Source: Poritiphilus flavus
GTDB taxonomy: Bacteria > Bacteroidota > Bacteroidia > Flavobacteriales > Flavobacteriaceae
Reading direction: 5' to 3'
DNA length: 64,000 nt
Assembly: GCF_009901585.1 (NCBI RefSeq)
Contig: NZ_WXYO01000002.1
Span: forward strand, 714,769-778,768
Shown: in pieces, positions 40,605-49,672 of the stretch
Numbering within the stretch: the first letter of the stretch is position 1
Layout of the letters: every line of letters begins with the position of its first letter
Translations under genes and position numbers: made by a program
Notes under the pieces: model-generated
What the model was told of the DNA's origin: nothing
Database searches by the model: none
The model's input: only the letters and a program-made list of their open reading frames with translations

Positions 40605-41057
40605 TTAGTTCGTTGCAGAATTTTTGCTGTAGATCTTCTTATCTGTTATTAGCTGATTAATGATTTCTATTACTTCAAAAAAGTGATCCAGTTTCTCTTT
40701 GCTCACATTTTCCCTTACTACGTCGTTGAATCTGATGACAACGTCTTTAGAATCTCCTCGTTTTTCAAGCCCAAAAGGGGTCAGGTGGATCAATACGCCG
40801 CGCCCGTCTTCAGGGTTTGGCCTTCTTTCGATGAGGCCCTTTTCTTCCATGCTCTTCAGTATCCTGGAAAGGCTGGTGGCTTCCATGCCCATTTTAGGAC
40901 CCAGAGCGGTAGAAGGGGTGCCGGTTTTAGGATCAATGCTCAAAAGCGTAAAGCCAACGGCCATTGTAGTGCCGAAATGCTTGGCCTCTTCGTTGTACAT
41001 TCTGGCTACCGCTTGCCAGGTAGCGCGTAGGGCATAATCTATTGTTATTTCCTTCAT
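40605..41057 (-). CDS. MarR-family transcriptional regulator
   Basis: This is a winged-helix regulator of about 150 residues. I place the start at the ATG at 41057 rather than the in-frame ATG at 41078 because a good -7 box lies at 41076-41083, which the longer start would overlap. The DNA-binding core is MGMEATSLSRILKSMEEKGLIERRPNPEDGR, with the family's DGR wing tip (split here: recognition helix about 57-74, wing about 78-92). It heads the beta-oxidation operon and faces a 26-bp perfect palindrome. It is probably an autorepressor relieved by an acyl-CoA, by analogy with other fatty-acid MarR/TetR regulators. Confidence 0.92.
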   Translation of the reverse strand: MKEITIDYALRATWQAVARMYNEEAKHFGTTMAVGFTLLSIDPKTGTPSTALGPKMGMEATSLSRILKSMEEKGLIERRPNPEDGRGVLIHLTPFGLEKRGDSKDVVIRFNDVVRENVSKEKLDHFFEVIEIINQLITDKKIYSKNSATN

Positions 41058-41075
41058 AAGGTAAAATGTGGTTAT

Positions 41076-41083
41076 CAAAGATA
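41076..41083 (-). promoter_or_regulatory. -7 box TATCTTTG of the marR-fadN-fadA-fadE operon
   Basis: The minus strand reads TATCTTTG, an exact match to TAnnTTTG. The predicted start of transcription is near 41069, giving a leader of about 12 bases to the ATG at 41057. The adjacent palindrome covers the -33 region. Confidence 0.7.
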
Positions 41084-41087
41084 TAAA

Positions 41088-41113
41088 AATTTATTATGCA
41101 TGCATAATAAATT
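41088..41113. promoter_or_regulatory. 26-bp perfect palindrome, candidate MarR operator
   Basis: Every base from 41088 to 41113 pairs with its partner around the centre TGCA|TGCA. The half-site is AATTTATTATGCA. It lies 4 bp upstream of the -7 box, where it would cover the -33 element, and 31 bp upstream of marR. This placement fits direct repression by the MarR protein, although binding is not proven. Confidence 0.8.
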
Positions 41114-41181
41114 GCATTAAAATATTAACAAATAAGTCGACTTTCAGTTGGGGGGATGTTGAAAGGGGGGTAGCCCGGATC

Positions 41182-42960
41182 TTAGGTCCGACGGCCGTAG
41201 ATGTCGTTATAGAGTGCTATATATTTCTCTTTAATGATCTTCCTTCTAAGCTTCATAGTGGGTGTGAGATGACCATCGTCAACTGACCAAACGTCCGGGG
41301 TGAGCCTGAACTGTTTTACCTTTTCCCACTTCGCAAAACTCTCATTTGCAAGATCTACTTCTTCCTGGTACTTGGCTAGTATCTGATCATTAACCACAAT
41401 ATCAGAGTTTTCTCCGAAAGTAATATTGTTCTTATCGGCCCAGTCATAAAGAAACTCATAGTTGGGTTGTATTATAGCTGCCGGCATTTTTTCGCCTTCT
41501 CCAACTACCATGATCTGTTCTATGAATTGTGATTGTTTGAATCTGTTTTCCAGCAACTGAGGTGCTACGTATTTACCTCCGGAGGTCTTGAACATCTGCT
41601 TTTTCCTGTCCGTAATTTTAAGGAAACCGTCAGCATCTAACTCGCCTATGTCGCCGGTATGGAAATATCCATCTTTGATCACTTCGGCAGTTTTTTCCGG
41701 ATCCTTGTAATAGCCCAGCATAACCTGTGGTCCCTTTATACAGATCTCGCCATCCTCCGCGATCTTTACATCTGTCCTGCCGATTGGTCTGCCAACGGTT
41801 CCAATTTTGAATCCACCGTTGCGCATATCGTTTACAGAAATAACGGGCGAAGTCTCGGTAAGCCCATAACCTTCCATAACGCCCATTTCAGCCGCATTGA
41901 ATATTCGTGCCAGTCTGGGTTGCAAAGCGGCACTACCGGATGCTATCAACGCAAGATTTCCTCCCAAACCGGCTTTCCATTTACTGAAAATAAGCTTTCT
42001 GGCCCATTTTAGCTGCTGTTCGTACCACCATCCGTTCTGTCCATAGGGCTCAAAACGCAATCCGACCTTTACCGCCCAAAAGAAGAGTTTCTTTTTTATT
42101 CCGCTGAGATCGTTTCCTTTTGCGATTATCTTGTCATATACTTTTTCCAACAGTCTTGGCACGGCGGTCATTACATGCGGTTCGGTTTCTTTGAGGTTAT
42201 CACTGATGGTCTCCAGGGATTCTGCAAAATAGATCGCCACGCTCCTGTATTGATAGAGATACATCAACATACGCTCATAAACATGGCAAACTGGTAAGAA
42301 GCTCAACGCTCTTACGGAACCATCCGCTATGGGCAGCCGTTCCGAACTTTCCAGGGCATTGCTTACAATATTCATATGCGATAGCATAACGCCCTTAGGC
42401 TTACCTGTAGTTCCGGAAGTATAGATCAGGGTGGCCAGATCGTCTGCTTTAACGACCTCTTTTAGTTTTTCTACTTCGTTTTGGTTGGAATTGTCCGCTC
42501 CAAGTTCCAGTACCTCCTCCCAGTTTTTACAGCCTGGAACCTCATCAAAAGAATATACTTCAATCAGTGAAGGAACCTGCGCTTTTATCGCTTTTACCTT
42601 TTCATAGACTTCTGCACAGGAAACAAAGCAATACTTGGATTCGGAATGATTAAGTACATAGGCATAATCTTCTTCCGAAATAGTAGGGTAGATGGGAACG
42701 TTCTGTGCACCTAACTGAAGTACTCCGATATCCATGATATTCCATTCAGTCCTATTGGTCATGGATATCAACGCTATCTTGTCATTCGCCCCAATGCCCA
42801 TTCGCAGTAGTGCCCGGCTAATGGCATTTGCCTTGTCCACGTACTCCTGAGTGGAAGTTGTTACCCATTCGCCATTGTATTTGGTAACTAAAGCATTGTC
42901 CAATGGGAATTTCTCCAGTTGGAAATATGGAAAATCGAAAAGTCTGGTAATCTCTTGCAT
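41182..42960 (-). CDS. Long-chain fatty-acid-CoA ligase (AMP-forming)
   Basis: This is an AMP-dependent synthetase of about 592 residues that activates long-chain fatty acids to acyl-CoA and so feeds the beta-oxidation operon downstream. ATP-binding YTSGTTGKPKGV is at 180-191, the adenylation motif GYGLTETSP is in the middle, and HTGDIGELDADGFLKITDRK is in the C-terminal part, followed by the catalytic Lys region RRKIIKEKY. The start is placed at the ATG at 42960, which matches the family start MQEITRLFDF; 17 further in-frame codons to 43011 look non-coding. The gene precedes the marR promoter by about 70 bp on the same strand. Confidence 0.94.
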   Translation of the reverse strand: MQEITRLFDFPYFQLEKFPLDNALVTKYNGEWVTTSTQEYVDKANAISRALLRMGIGANDKIALISMTNRTEWNIMDIGVLQLGAQNVPIYPTISEEDYAYVLNHSESKYCFVSCAEVYEKVKAIKAQVPSLIEVYSFDEVPGCKNWEEVLELGADNSNQNEVEKLKEVVKADDLATLIYTSGTTGKPKGVMLSHMNIVSNALESSERLPIADGSVRALSFLPVCHVYERMLMYLYQYRSVAIYFAESLETISDNLKETEPHVMTAVPRLLEKVYDKIIAKGNDLSGIKKKLFFWAVKVGLRFEPYGQNGWWYEQQLKWARKLIFSKWKAGLGGNLALIASGSAALQPRLARIFNAAEMGVMEGYGLTETSPVISVNDMRNGGFKIGTVGRPIGRTDVKIAEDGEICIKGPQVMLGYYKDPEKTAEVIKDGYFHTGDIGELDADGFLKITDRKKQMFKTSGGKYVAPQLLENRFKQSQFIEQIMVVGEGEKMPAAIIQPNYEFLYDWADKNNITFGENSDIVVNDQILAKYQEEVDLANESFAKWEKVKQFRLTPDVWSVDDGHLTPTMKLRRKIIKEKYIALYNDIYGRRT

Positions 42961-43077
42961 ACTAAGTTTCTCTATGGTAATCGCAAAATAGGAAAAGGAA
43001 ACCGGATTCAAAAATCGGACTTTCTAAATCCCTGATTAGCGGTAACTTTAACGAATACTAAGTTGGAGCAACGGTCC

Positions 43078-43545
43078 TTAAGTGAAATGTAACTTCATAC
43101 CCTCATGACTCGCAGTGAAACCGAGCTTTTGATAAAAGTTCAACGCATCGGGCCTTTTTTTGTCGGTAGTGAGTTGAACCAAATGGGCTCCACGCTCCTC
43201 AGCCCTTGAAATTGCCCATTCAAAGAGCTTTTGTCCTATTCCCTGCCCGCGATAAGATTTATGTACCCTAACCGCTTCTATTTGTGCTCTGACCCCGCCC
43301 TGATAGGTGAGGTATTGAATGAAACTTAACTGAAGGGTGCCTATTATATCACCCGAATCGTTTTCCAGGACCATTAATTCCTGGTTTGGATCTGAGATGA
43401 TGTTATTAAACGCTTCGACATAAACCGCAGGCAGAGGTTCTGTAAAGCGCTCTCTTTTTTGTCCCAACGGGTCATCTGCCAGCATTTTTACGATTTTAGG
43501 GAGGTCTTTTAGTTCTGCCCTTCGTGGAATATTGGAGGAAATCAT
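43078..43545 (-). CDS. GNAT-family N-acetyltransferase
   Basis: This is an acetyltransferase of about 155 residues. The N-terminus is RRAELKDLPKIVKML, and the acetyl-CoA binding motif A is VHKSYRGQGIGQKLFEWAI (RGQGIG loop), followed by NFYQKLGF near the C-terminus. I prefer the ATG at 43545 to the one at 43578 because an inverted repeat (43562-43581) covers the longer start. The acceptor substrate is unknown. It is a single gene between purL and the acyl-CoA ligase. Confidence 0.9.
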   Translation of the reverse strand: MISSNIPRRAELKDLPKIVKMLADDPLGQKRERFTEPLPAVYVEAFNNIISDPNQELMVLENDSGDIIGTLQLSFIQYLTYQGGVRAQIEAVRVHKSYRGQGIGQKLFEWAISRAEERGAHLVQLTTDKKRPDALNFYQKLGFTASHEGMKLHFT

Positions 43546-43561
43546 AAGTTCATTTGGTTTT

Positions 43562-43581
43562 ATAATGCCTTCAGGCATTAT
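43562..43581. repeat. Inverted repeat in the GNAT leader
   Basis: ATAATGCCT-TC-AGGCATTAT is a 9-bp perfect inverted repeat with a 2-base spacer, ending 17 bp upstream of the ATG at 43545. It may be an operator or an RNA hairpin. Confidence 0.7.
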
Positions 43582-43657
43582 CCCTTGTGTTGACCTTGAA
43601 AAGTAAGCAAGATTTTTGTAAAATTTGGTTAATCGAGATTAGCCTATCAGTACTTTA

Positions 43658-46600
43658 TTAGGAAGAGACAGCGGCTTTTTCCAAAATCCAATTACGCGCA
43701 TTCACAAACGCCTCCAGCCAGGGTGATACCTGATCTTCCCTGCCATCTGGGTAATAGGCCCAGTTCCATGGGAAGGTAGAACGCTCAATATGCGGCATGG
43801 TAACGAGATGCCTTCCGGTACTGTCGCAGAGCATGGCGGTATTGTAATCACTTCCGTTTGGATTGGCAGGATAGGACTCATAACCGTATTTGGCTACAAT
43901 TTCATAGGTTTCTTCCTCATGGGGGAGCTTAAACTTTCCCTCCCCATGTGAGATCCAAACCCCCAGGGTGCAACCTTCGAGGGTGGAAAGCATTACCGAA
44001 TTGTTTTTTTGGATCTTGACTGATGTAAAATTGCTCTCGTGTTTTCCGGAATCATTGTAGGTCAATTTACCATGGATCTCGTGATCCGGGTTGATGAGGT
44101 CTAATTCCATAAACAGCTGACAGCCGTTACAGATCCCAACAGAAAGGGTATCAGGGCGCGCGAAGAAGTCTTTTATTACCGCATTGGCCTTTTCATTGTA
44201 TTTGATCGCCCCGGCCCAGCCCTTGGCGCTTCCCAATACATCTGAATTGGAAAATCCTCCTACGGCTCCCAGGAATTGCACATCCTCAAGAGTCTCCCTA
44301 CCGGAAATGAGGTCAGTCATATGGACGTCTTTAACATCGAAGCCCGCCAGGAACATGGCGTTGGCCATTTCCCGTTCAGAATTGCTCCCTTTTTCCCTGA
44401 GAATGGCCGCTTTTGGTCTTGGTCCATGATTTGAAAAGGCCTCCGACTTTCCGGTAAAATGGGTTGGAAAACTGTAGCTTAGGGGTTGCGATTTGTAGTT
44501 TGTAAATCGCGCCTTAGCCAGTCCATTGGCAGTTTGCTTATCGTCCAGCAAATACGAAGTATAATACCATTTATCACGAAGTGCAGAAACGTCCAGGTCC
44601 AATGCTGCCTCATGGTTTCTAATATTAAGTACGGATCTATCAGTGACTTGCCCTATTTTTCTGTAGTCTATCCCGGCTTCCTTCAGCACCTCCTCAATGC
44701 TATCATCTTTGGATTGGAAAACCAATCCGGCATTTTCAGCAAAAAGTAGTTTTACCGTATCCGGCTCTCCCAGATCACTAAGATCAATATCTGCTCCAAG
44801 GTTTAGGTCAGAAAAACACATTTCCAAAAGGCTCGTGATCAGACCACCTGAAGCGACATCGTGGCCGGCAAGGATCTGTCCCTGTCTTATAAGCTGTTGT
44901 ATGCTGTTAAAGACCTTACGGACATATTCCGCATCCTTAATGTCCGGAACCTGGTTCCCGAGTTTGTTCAATATCTGGGCAAATGAAGAGCCACCAAGTT
45001 TATACGAATCTTGAGATATGTTGATGTAGTAAACCGCACCGCCTCCTTTTTGCAATACCGGTTCCACAACATTGGCAATCTCATCGCAGTGTGCTGCTGC
45101 TGAGATGATCACGGTTCCGGGGGCGATAACTTCCCCGTCAGGGTACTTTTGTTTCATAGAAAGGGAGTCCTTTCCGGTAGGTACATTGATACCGAGGGTA
45201 ATGGCAAAATCAGAAACCGCCTGAACTGCCTCATATAATCGGGCATCTTCTCCTTCATTTCGGCAGGGCCACATCCAATTTGCCGAAAGAGAAACAGATT
45301 TTAGGCCTTCTGTCAACGGAGCCCAGACAATATTCGTCAATGCTTCTGCAATGCTGTTCCTGCTCCCTGCTCCCGGATCTACCAAAGCAGAAATTGGCGA
45401 ATGGCCCACAGAGGTGGCGATGCCTTCCTTCCCTTTATAATCCAATGCCATTACGCCGCAATTGTTCAATGGGAGTTGTAGCGGGCCGGCACACTGCTGT
45501 TTAGCCACCAGGCCTCCCACACAACGGTCCACTTTGTTGGTAAGCCAGTCTTTGCATGCTACGGCCTCGAGTTGTAAAACGCTCTCCAGGTAAGTATTGA
45601 AATTGCTCAGGGTATAATCCAATGAAGCGTAATTCCTGTTTAGACTTTGGTCTGACATCACAGTTTTGGGTGAACTTCCAAACATATCAGCCAATTCCAG
45701 ATTCATAGGGATTTCTCCGCTTTTCTCGGATTCAAAAACAAAGCGATGGTCCCCGGTTACTTCACCTACTTCATACAAAGGTGATCTTTCACGGGATGCG
45801 ATCCGCTCTAAAAGCTTGATATCCTTTTCACTGATTACCAGACCCATTCGTTCCTGGGATTCATTACCGATAATCTCCTTTGCGGAAAGGGTGGGGTCTC
45901 CTATTGGAAGTGCGTCCAGTTGTATCTTCCCCCCGGTTTCTTCCACCAGTTCGGAAAGACAATTGAGATGGCCGCCGGCCCCGTGGTCGTGTATGGAAAC
46001 GATCAGGTTCTCCTGGCTCTCAACCATTCCTCGTATGGCGTTGGCTGCTCTTTTCTGCATTTCCGGATTAGATCGCTGAACGGCGTTCAGTTCAATCAGT
46101 GATCCAAATTCTCCGGTATCTGCACTGGAAACGGCTGCACCACCCATTCCGATACGGTAGTTGTCTCCACCCAATATCACGATCTTGTCTCCCTTAGCCG
46201 GAGTATCTTTTAGTGCCTGGTCTGCTTTGCCATATCCAATGCCTCCCGCAAGCATGATCACCTTGTCATAACCAAGTCTGCGACTATTTTCCTCGTGCTC
46301 AAAGGTGAGAAGCGAACCGCAGATAAGGGGCTGCCCGAACTTATTGCCAAAATCCGACGCCCCGTTAGAGGCTTTGATCAGTATATCCATTGGGGTCTGA
46401 TACAGCCAATCGCGCTCCTGCATACCGTTTTCCCAGTCGCGGTTCTCAGCCAATCGCGAATAGGAGGTCATATATATAGCTGTTCCCGCAAGCGGAATAG
46501 ACCCTTTTCCACCAGCCAGCCGGTCTCGGATCTCACCTCCGGAACCTGTAGCAGCTCCATTGAAGGGTTCTACGGTTGTAGGAAAGTTGTGGGTTTCAGC

Positions 46601-47335
46601 TTTGAGCGAAATCACCGATTCAAAGGGCTTTTCCGCGTAAAAGTCGGGTTCATCCGCCTTCTTAGGGGCGAATTGTACAACTTCCGGACCTTTGATGAAA
46701 GCCACATTGTCTTTGTAGGCAGAAACAATGGAATTTGGGTTGGTTTCCGAGGTCTTTTTGATCAATTTAAAAAGGGAAAGTGGCTTTTCTTTGCCATCAA
46801 TTACAAAAGTCCCGTTGAAGATCTTATGCCTGCAGTGTTCAGAGTTTACCTGGCTGAATCCGAAAACCTCAGAATCTGTTAGTTTTCTTCCCAACCTTCC
46901 CGCAAGTTCTTCAAGATAGCTTACCTCTTCCTCGCTCAAAGCAAGTCCTTCCTGTTCATTGTATCGTCCGATATCTTCAATTTCCAAAACAGGCTCCGGC
47001 TTCATATCAATCGTAAAGATATCTTGCCCCAGATTGGGATATTTCTGAAAGAGCATGGGATCAAAGTCATTGAAGGAATCAGTGACGGCTGTGAATTCTT
47101 CTATCCGCTCAATACCTGAAATTCCCATGTTTTGGGTTATCTCTGTGGCATTGGTACTCCATGGTGTGATCATAGCCGCTCTTGGGCCAACAAAAAAGGC
47201 GTCGAGAGACGCCAGGTTGATTTTAGGTTGGTTGCCGAATAACCATGTAAGTTTTTGGATGGTTTCCTTAGAAAATTCTTTGGTGGACTGGACGGCAAAA
47301 ACCTTTTTGGTCTTCTCCCCGAAAAAATGGATCAT
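43658..47335 (-). CDS. purL: Phosphoribosylformylglycinamidine synthase (large single-chain)
   Basis: This is a 1225-residue enzyme of purine synthesis that converts FGAR and glutamine to FGAM. The order is an N-terminal PurS-like domain (about 1-150), a linker, FGAM synthase core domains with SLKAETHNFPTTVEPFNGAATG and SIHDHGAGG, and a C-terminal class I glutamine amidotransferase. The GATase triad is Cys1069 (GICNGCQ), His1182 and Glu1184 (PHIERS). Single-chain PurL of this size is typical of Proteobacteria and Bacteroidota, as opposed to the PurS/Q/L split. The gene is monocistronic with a candidate -7 box at 47367-47374. Confidence 0.97.
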   Translation of the reverse strand: MIHFFGEKTKKVFAVQSTKEFSKETIQKLTWLFGNQPKINLASLDAFFVGPRAAMITPWSTNATEITQNMGISGIERIEEFTAVTDSFNDFDPMLFQKYPNLGQDIFTIDMKPEPVLEIEDIGRYNEQEGLALSEEEVSYLEELAGRLGRKLTDSEVFGFSQVNSEHCRHKIFNGTFVIDGKEKPLSLFKLIKKTSETNPNSIVSAYKDNVAFIKGPEVVQFAPKKADEPDFYAEKPFESVISLKAETHNFPTTVEPFNGAATGSGGEIRDRLAGGKGSIPLAGTAIYMTSYSRLAENRDWENGMQERDWLYQTPMDILIKASNGASDFGNKFGQPLICGSLLTFEHEENSRRLGYDKVIMLAGGIGYGKADQALKDTPAKGDKIVILGGDNYRIGMGGAAVSSADTGEFGSLIELNAVQRSNPEMQKRAANAIRGMVESQENLIVSIHDHGAGGHLNCLSELVEETGGKIQLDALPIGDPTLSAKEIIGNESQERMGLVISEKDIKLLERIASRERSPLYEVGEVTGDHRFVFESEKSGEIPMNLELADMFGSSPKTVMSDQSLNRNYASLDYTLSNFNTYLESVLQLEAVACKDWLTNKVDRCVGGLVAKQQCAGPLQLPLNNCGVMALDYKGKEGIATSVGHSPISALVDPGAGSRNSIAEALTNIVWAPLTEGLKSVSLSANWMWPCRNEGEDARLYEAVQAVSDFAITLGINVPTGKDSLSMKQKYPDGEVIAPGTVIISAAAHCDEIANVVEPVLQKGGGAVYYINISQDSYKLGGSSFAQILNKLGNQVPDIKDAEYVRKVFNSIQQLIRQGQILAGHDVASGGLITSLLEMCFSDLNLGADIDLSDLGEPDTVKLLFAENAGLVFQSKDDSIEEVLKEAGIDYRKIGQVTDRSVLNIRNHEAALDLDVSALRDKWYYTSYLLDDKQTANGLAKARFTNYKSQPLSYSFPTHFTGKSEAFSNHGPRPKAAILREKGSNSEREMANAMFLAGFDVKDVHMTDLISGRETLEDVQFLGAVGGFSNSDVLGSAKGWAGAIKYNEKANAVIKDFFARPDTLSVGICNGCQLFMELDLINPDHEIHGKLTYNDSGKHESNFTSVKIQKNNSVMLSTLEGCTLGVWISHGEGKFKLPHEEETYEIVAKYGYESYPANPNGSDYNTAMLCDSTGRHLVTMPHIERSTFPWNWAYYPDGREDQVSPWLEAFVNARNWILEKAAVSS

Positions 47336-47366
47336 GGACTAAGAGGTTGATAGTTTTAAGAAAGTC

Positions 47367-47374
47367 CAAATTTA
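47367..47374 (-). promoter_or_regulatory. -7 box TAAATTTG of purL
   Basis: The minus strand reads TAAATTTG, an exact TAnnTTTG match 32 bp upstream of the purL ATG. No clear -33 TTTG is found. Confidence 0.5.
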
Positions 47375-47433
47375 CGGCTTTTTAACTAAAGATGGAGTTG
47401 TCTCAGGAACAGTTTTCAAGAATAAGTTGTTGA

Positions 47434-48645
47434 TTACTTTCGCTTGAGTCGCGCCATATAAAAACCATCAAATCCGGCTTCTGAGGCGAAGATGGACTGT
47501 TCCTCTTCCAGGCTGAATTCCTCGCCGGCATCCGATTGAAGAAATTCCTGAACCTGATCGGAATTCTCCTGCCGGAGGATGGAGCAAGTAGCATATACCA
47601 TAGTGCCCCCTTTTTTTACCATCTTGCTGTAATCCCGTAATATGGTCTTCTGGGTTTGGATTACCCTATCCAGAAACTCAGGTTGTAGTTTCCATTTGGC
47701 GTCCGGATTTCTTCTTAGGACCCCTGTGCCGGTACAAGGAACGTCTAGCAGCAGTTTGTCTGCACGTTGTGTTAATTTTTTGATGACCTTCTGGGAATCA
47801 ATATGCCTTGTTTCCGTGTTGTGTACCCCATTCCTTCTCGCCCTGCGTTTTAACTCCTTTAATTTGCCAGGATAGATATCGAGCGCAAGGAGTTGGCCTT
47901 TGTTTTCCATCAAGGCTGCCAGGTGTAGGCTTTTGCCTCCGGCTCCCGCACAGGCGTCAATGACAAAATCCCCCGGACTTATCTGAAGAAAGGGAGCCAC
48001 AAGTTGAGAGGCCGCGTCCTGTACCTCAAAAAGTCCGGCTTTAAAAGTCGGGGAGGCAAAAACATTAGCGCGTTTTTTCAGCCTTAAGGCATTGGGATAT
48101 CCTTTAATCGTTTCTGTCTCTAATTTGTCCGCAGCCAGCAGTTGCTGCAGCTCGGATCTTGTGGTTTTTAAGGTATTTACCCTTAGAATGACCTCCGCTT
48201 GTTGGTTTAAAGCGGCTATTTCTGCCGTCCAGAGTTCTTCTCCCAGTGTTTTGGCGCCCAGGCTATCCAGCCAGTCCGGAATGGACTCCCGGTATTTTCT
48301 AATCCTGGAAAGTTCATCAAATTTTCCCTTTATCCTTCTCACCGGGGTGCCTGAAAACTGTTTCCAGTCCGGCAAGCTAATTCCCCTGAGAACCGCCCAT
48401 ACTGCAAATACCCGGAAAAGATCTTCTCTGGAATAGGGAGGCCGTACACCGGCGATTTTAGCATAGAGCCTTTTCCATCGAACGATATCGTATGTAGTTT
48501 CAGCGATAAACCCTCTATCCCGGGATCCCCAGCGTTTGTCTTGTTTTAAAACCCGTTCAACAGTTTTATCCGCCAGTTGCCCTTGGTTGAATATGTCTTC
48601 CAGTGCACTTATCGTGGCAAAAACCAGGTTCTTGTGTAGTCTCAT
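47434..48645 (-). CDS. RsmB/NOP-family SAM-dependent RNA m5C methyltransferase
   Basis: This is a 403-residue cytosine-5 RNA methyltransferase. SAM-binding motif I is DACAGAGGKS (about 230-239). Motif IV has the Cys of PCTGTG (Cys304), and motif VI has the catalytic Cys of YATCS (Cys354), the two-cysteine arrangement of the RsmB/NOP2 family. The N-terminal 150 residues are helical (NusB-like or RsmF-like) and less conserved. The ATG at 48645 is preceded by TTG at 48648. The target is probably rRNA or tRNA, but the exact site cannot be assigned. It is divergent from the sigma factor gene. Confidence 0.93.
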   Translation of the reverse strand: MRLHKNLVFATISALEDIFNQGQLADKTVERVLKQDKRWGSRDRGFIAETTYDIVRWKRLYAKIAGVRPPYSREDLFRVFAVWAVLRGISLPDWKQFSGTPVRRIKGKFDELSRIRKYRESIPDWLDSLGAKTLGEELWTAEIAALNQQAEVILRVNTLKTTRSELQQLLAADKLETETIKGYPNALRLKKRANVFASPTFKAGLFEVQDAASQLVAPFLQISPGDFVIDACAGAGGKSLHLAALMENKGQLLALDIYPGKLKELKRRARRNGVHNTETRHIDSQKVIKKLTQRADKLLLDVPCTGTGVLRRNPDAKWKLQPEFLDRVIQTQKTILRDYSKMVKKGGTMVYATCSILRQENSDQVQEFLQSDAGEEFSLEEEQSIFASEAGFDGFYMARLKRK

Positions 48646-48661
48646 CAAAAGAATTAAAGGG

Positions 48662-48669
48662 CAAAGGTA
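48662..48669 (-). promoter_or_regulatory. -7 box TACCTTTG of the methyltransferase gene
   Basis: The minus strand reads TACCTTTG, an exact TAnnTTTG match placed 17 bp before the ATG at 48645. Confidence 0.55.
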
Positions 48670-48718
48670 CGGTTTTGGAATCGCTTAAAATATGTAATTT
48701 GTTGTCCAAAGCTATCCA

Positions 48719-49300
48719 TTGAAAGAACGGGATCTTATCGAAGCTTTGCGCACCGGAGACAGCCTGGCTTACAGCCAATTGCTTGATGAGTATCAGCAGA
48801 AAGTCTTTAGTACCTGCCTTTCTTTCGTTCCTAACCGGGAGGACGCCGAGGACATCAGTCAGGAGGTATTCGTTGAGGTCTTTAACTCAGTAGGCAAATT
48901 TAATGGTAGATCTAAGCTTGGCACCTGGATCTATAGGATCGCTGTAAATAAAAGCCTGGAGTTTATCCGTAAAAAAAATACCAAAAAACGATTTGGTTTC
49001 ATGCAATCCCTATCAGGAAATGTAGTCCCTGTTGATAGAAGCTCCTACTTTACGGAATTTAATCATCCCGGAATACAGTTGGAAAATAAAGAACGAACTG
49101 AGTTATTATTCCGGGCAATAGACCAACTACCGGAAGCTCAAAAAGTTGTTTTCACCCTGCACAGGATTGATGGCATGAGCCATAAGGAGGTGGCCGAAAT
49201 CACTAAAAAGAGTATCTCATCCGTGGAATCAATAATGTTCAGGGCCAAGAAGAACCTGCAGAAAATATTGTACAATTATTACAAAAACGAAGATGCTTAG
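48719..49300 (+). CDS. ECF RNA polymerase sigma factor (triad 1)
   Basis: This is a 193-residue ECF sigma factor. Region 2 (about 20-85) has NREDAEDISQEVFVEVFNSV and LGTWIYRIAVNKSLEFIR, and region 4 (about 130-185) has VVFTLHRIDGMSHKEVAEI and ISSVESIMFRAKKNLQK. The only in-frame start compatible with the family N-terminus is TTG at 48719; no ATG or GTG is seen nearby. It heads the gene set anti-sigma-like membrane protein, Spy-like sensor, EF-hand, YHYH, MORN-type and SCO proteins. By analogy with CnrYXH it may respond to metal, but the metal is not shown. Confidence 0.92.
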   Translation: MKERDLIEALRTGDSLAYSQLLDEYQQKVFSTCLSFVPNREDAEDISQEVFVEVFNSVGKFNGRSKLGTWIYRIAVNKSLEFIRKKNTKKRFGFMQSLSGNVVPVDRSSYFTEFNHPGIQLENKERTELLFRAIDQLPEAQKVVFTLHRIDGMSHKEVAEITKKSISSVESIMFRAKKNLQKILYNYYKNEDA

Positions 49301-49347
49301 CGCAAGTTTTTTTTGTTAATGGCATCTTAAATTATGAATAGCAAATT

Positions 49348-49671
49348 ATGAAGGATAAGGAAAAAATTCAATCCAGGGTAGATCAAACCCTTGACGTCTC
49401 TTCTCAAATGAAAGAAGTTAGGATATCTCCTTTTTTTAAAGAAAAGGTACTCAGGAGATTGAATGAAAAAGCGGAACCAGAAACTCAGACTTTGGTATTG
49501 GCGTGGTTCAGGCCGGAATACCAGCTTGCCGCATTGATATGCATCATTATTGTCAATGCCTACCTATTACTGAAATATTCTGAGAATAATTACAGTGAGA
49601 ATCTTGAAAGTTTTGCTTGGACCTACGGAATAGAGGTAGGGGAGGACGAAAATTACTATGATTGGAATTGA
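49348..49671 (+). CDS. Small membrane protein, probable anti-sigma factor (triad 1)
   Basis: This is a 107-residue protein with a polar N-terminal cytoplasmic half, MKEVRISPFFKEKVLRRL at about 21-38, one TM helix (YQLAALICIIIVNAYLLL, about 58-75) and a short acidic extracytoplasmic tail. I do not recognise a named family. The position right after the sigma gene and right before a Spy/CnrX-like sensor, together with its one-TM topology, make it the likely anti-sigma factor (CnrY-like). The stop codon lies one base before the next ATG. Confidence 0.72.
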   Translation: MKDKEKIQSRVDQTLDVSSQMKEVRISPFFKEKVLRRLNEKAEPETQTLVLAWFRPEYQLAALICIIIVNAYLLLKYSENNYSENLESFAWTYGIEVGEDENYYDWN

Positions 49672-49672
49672 C

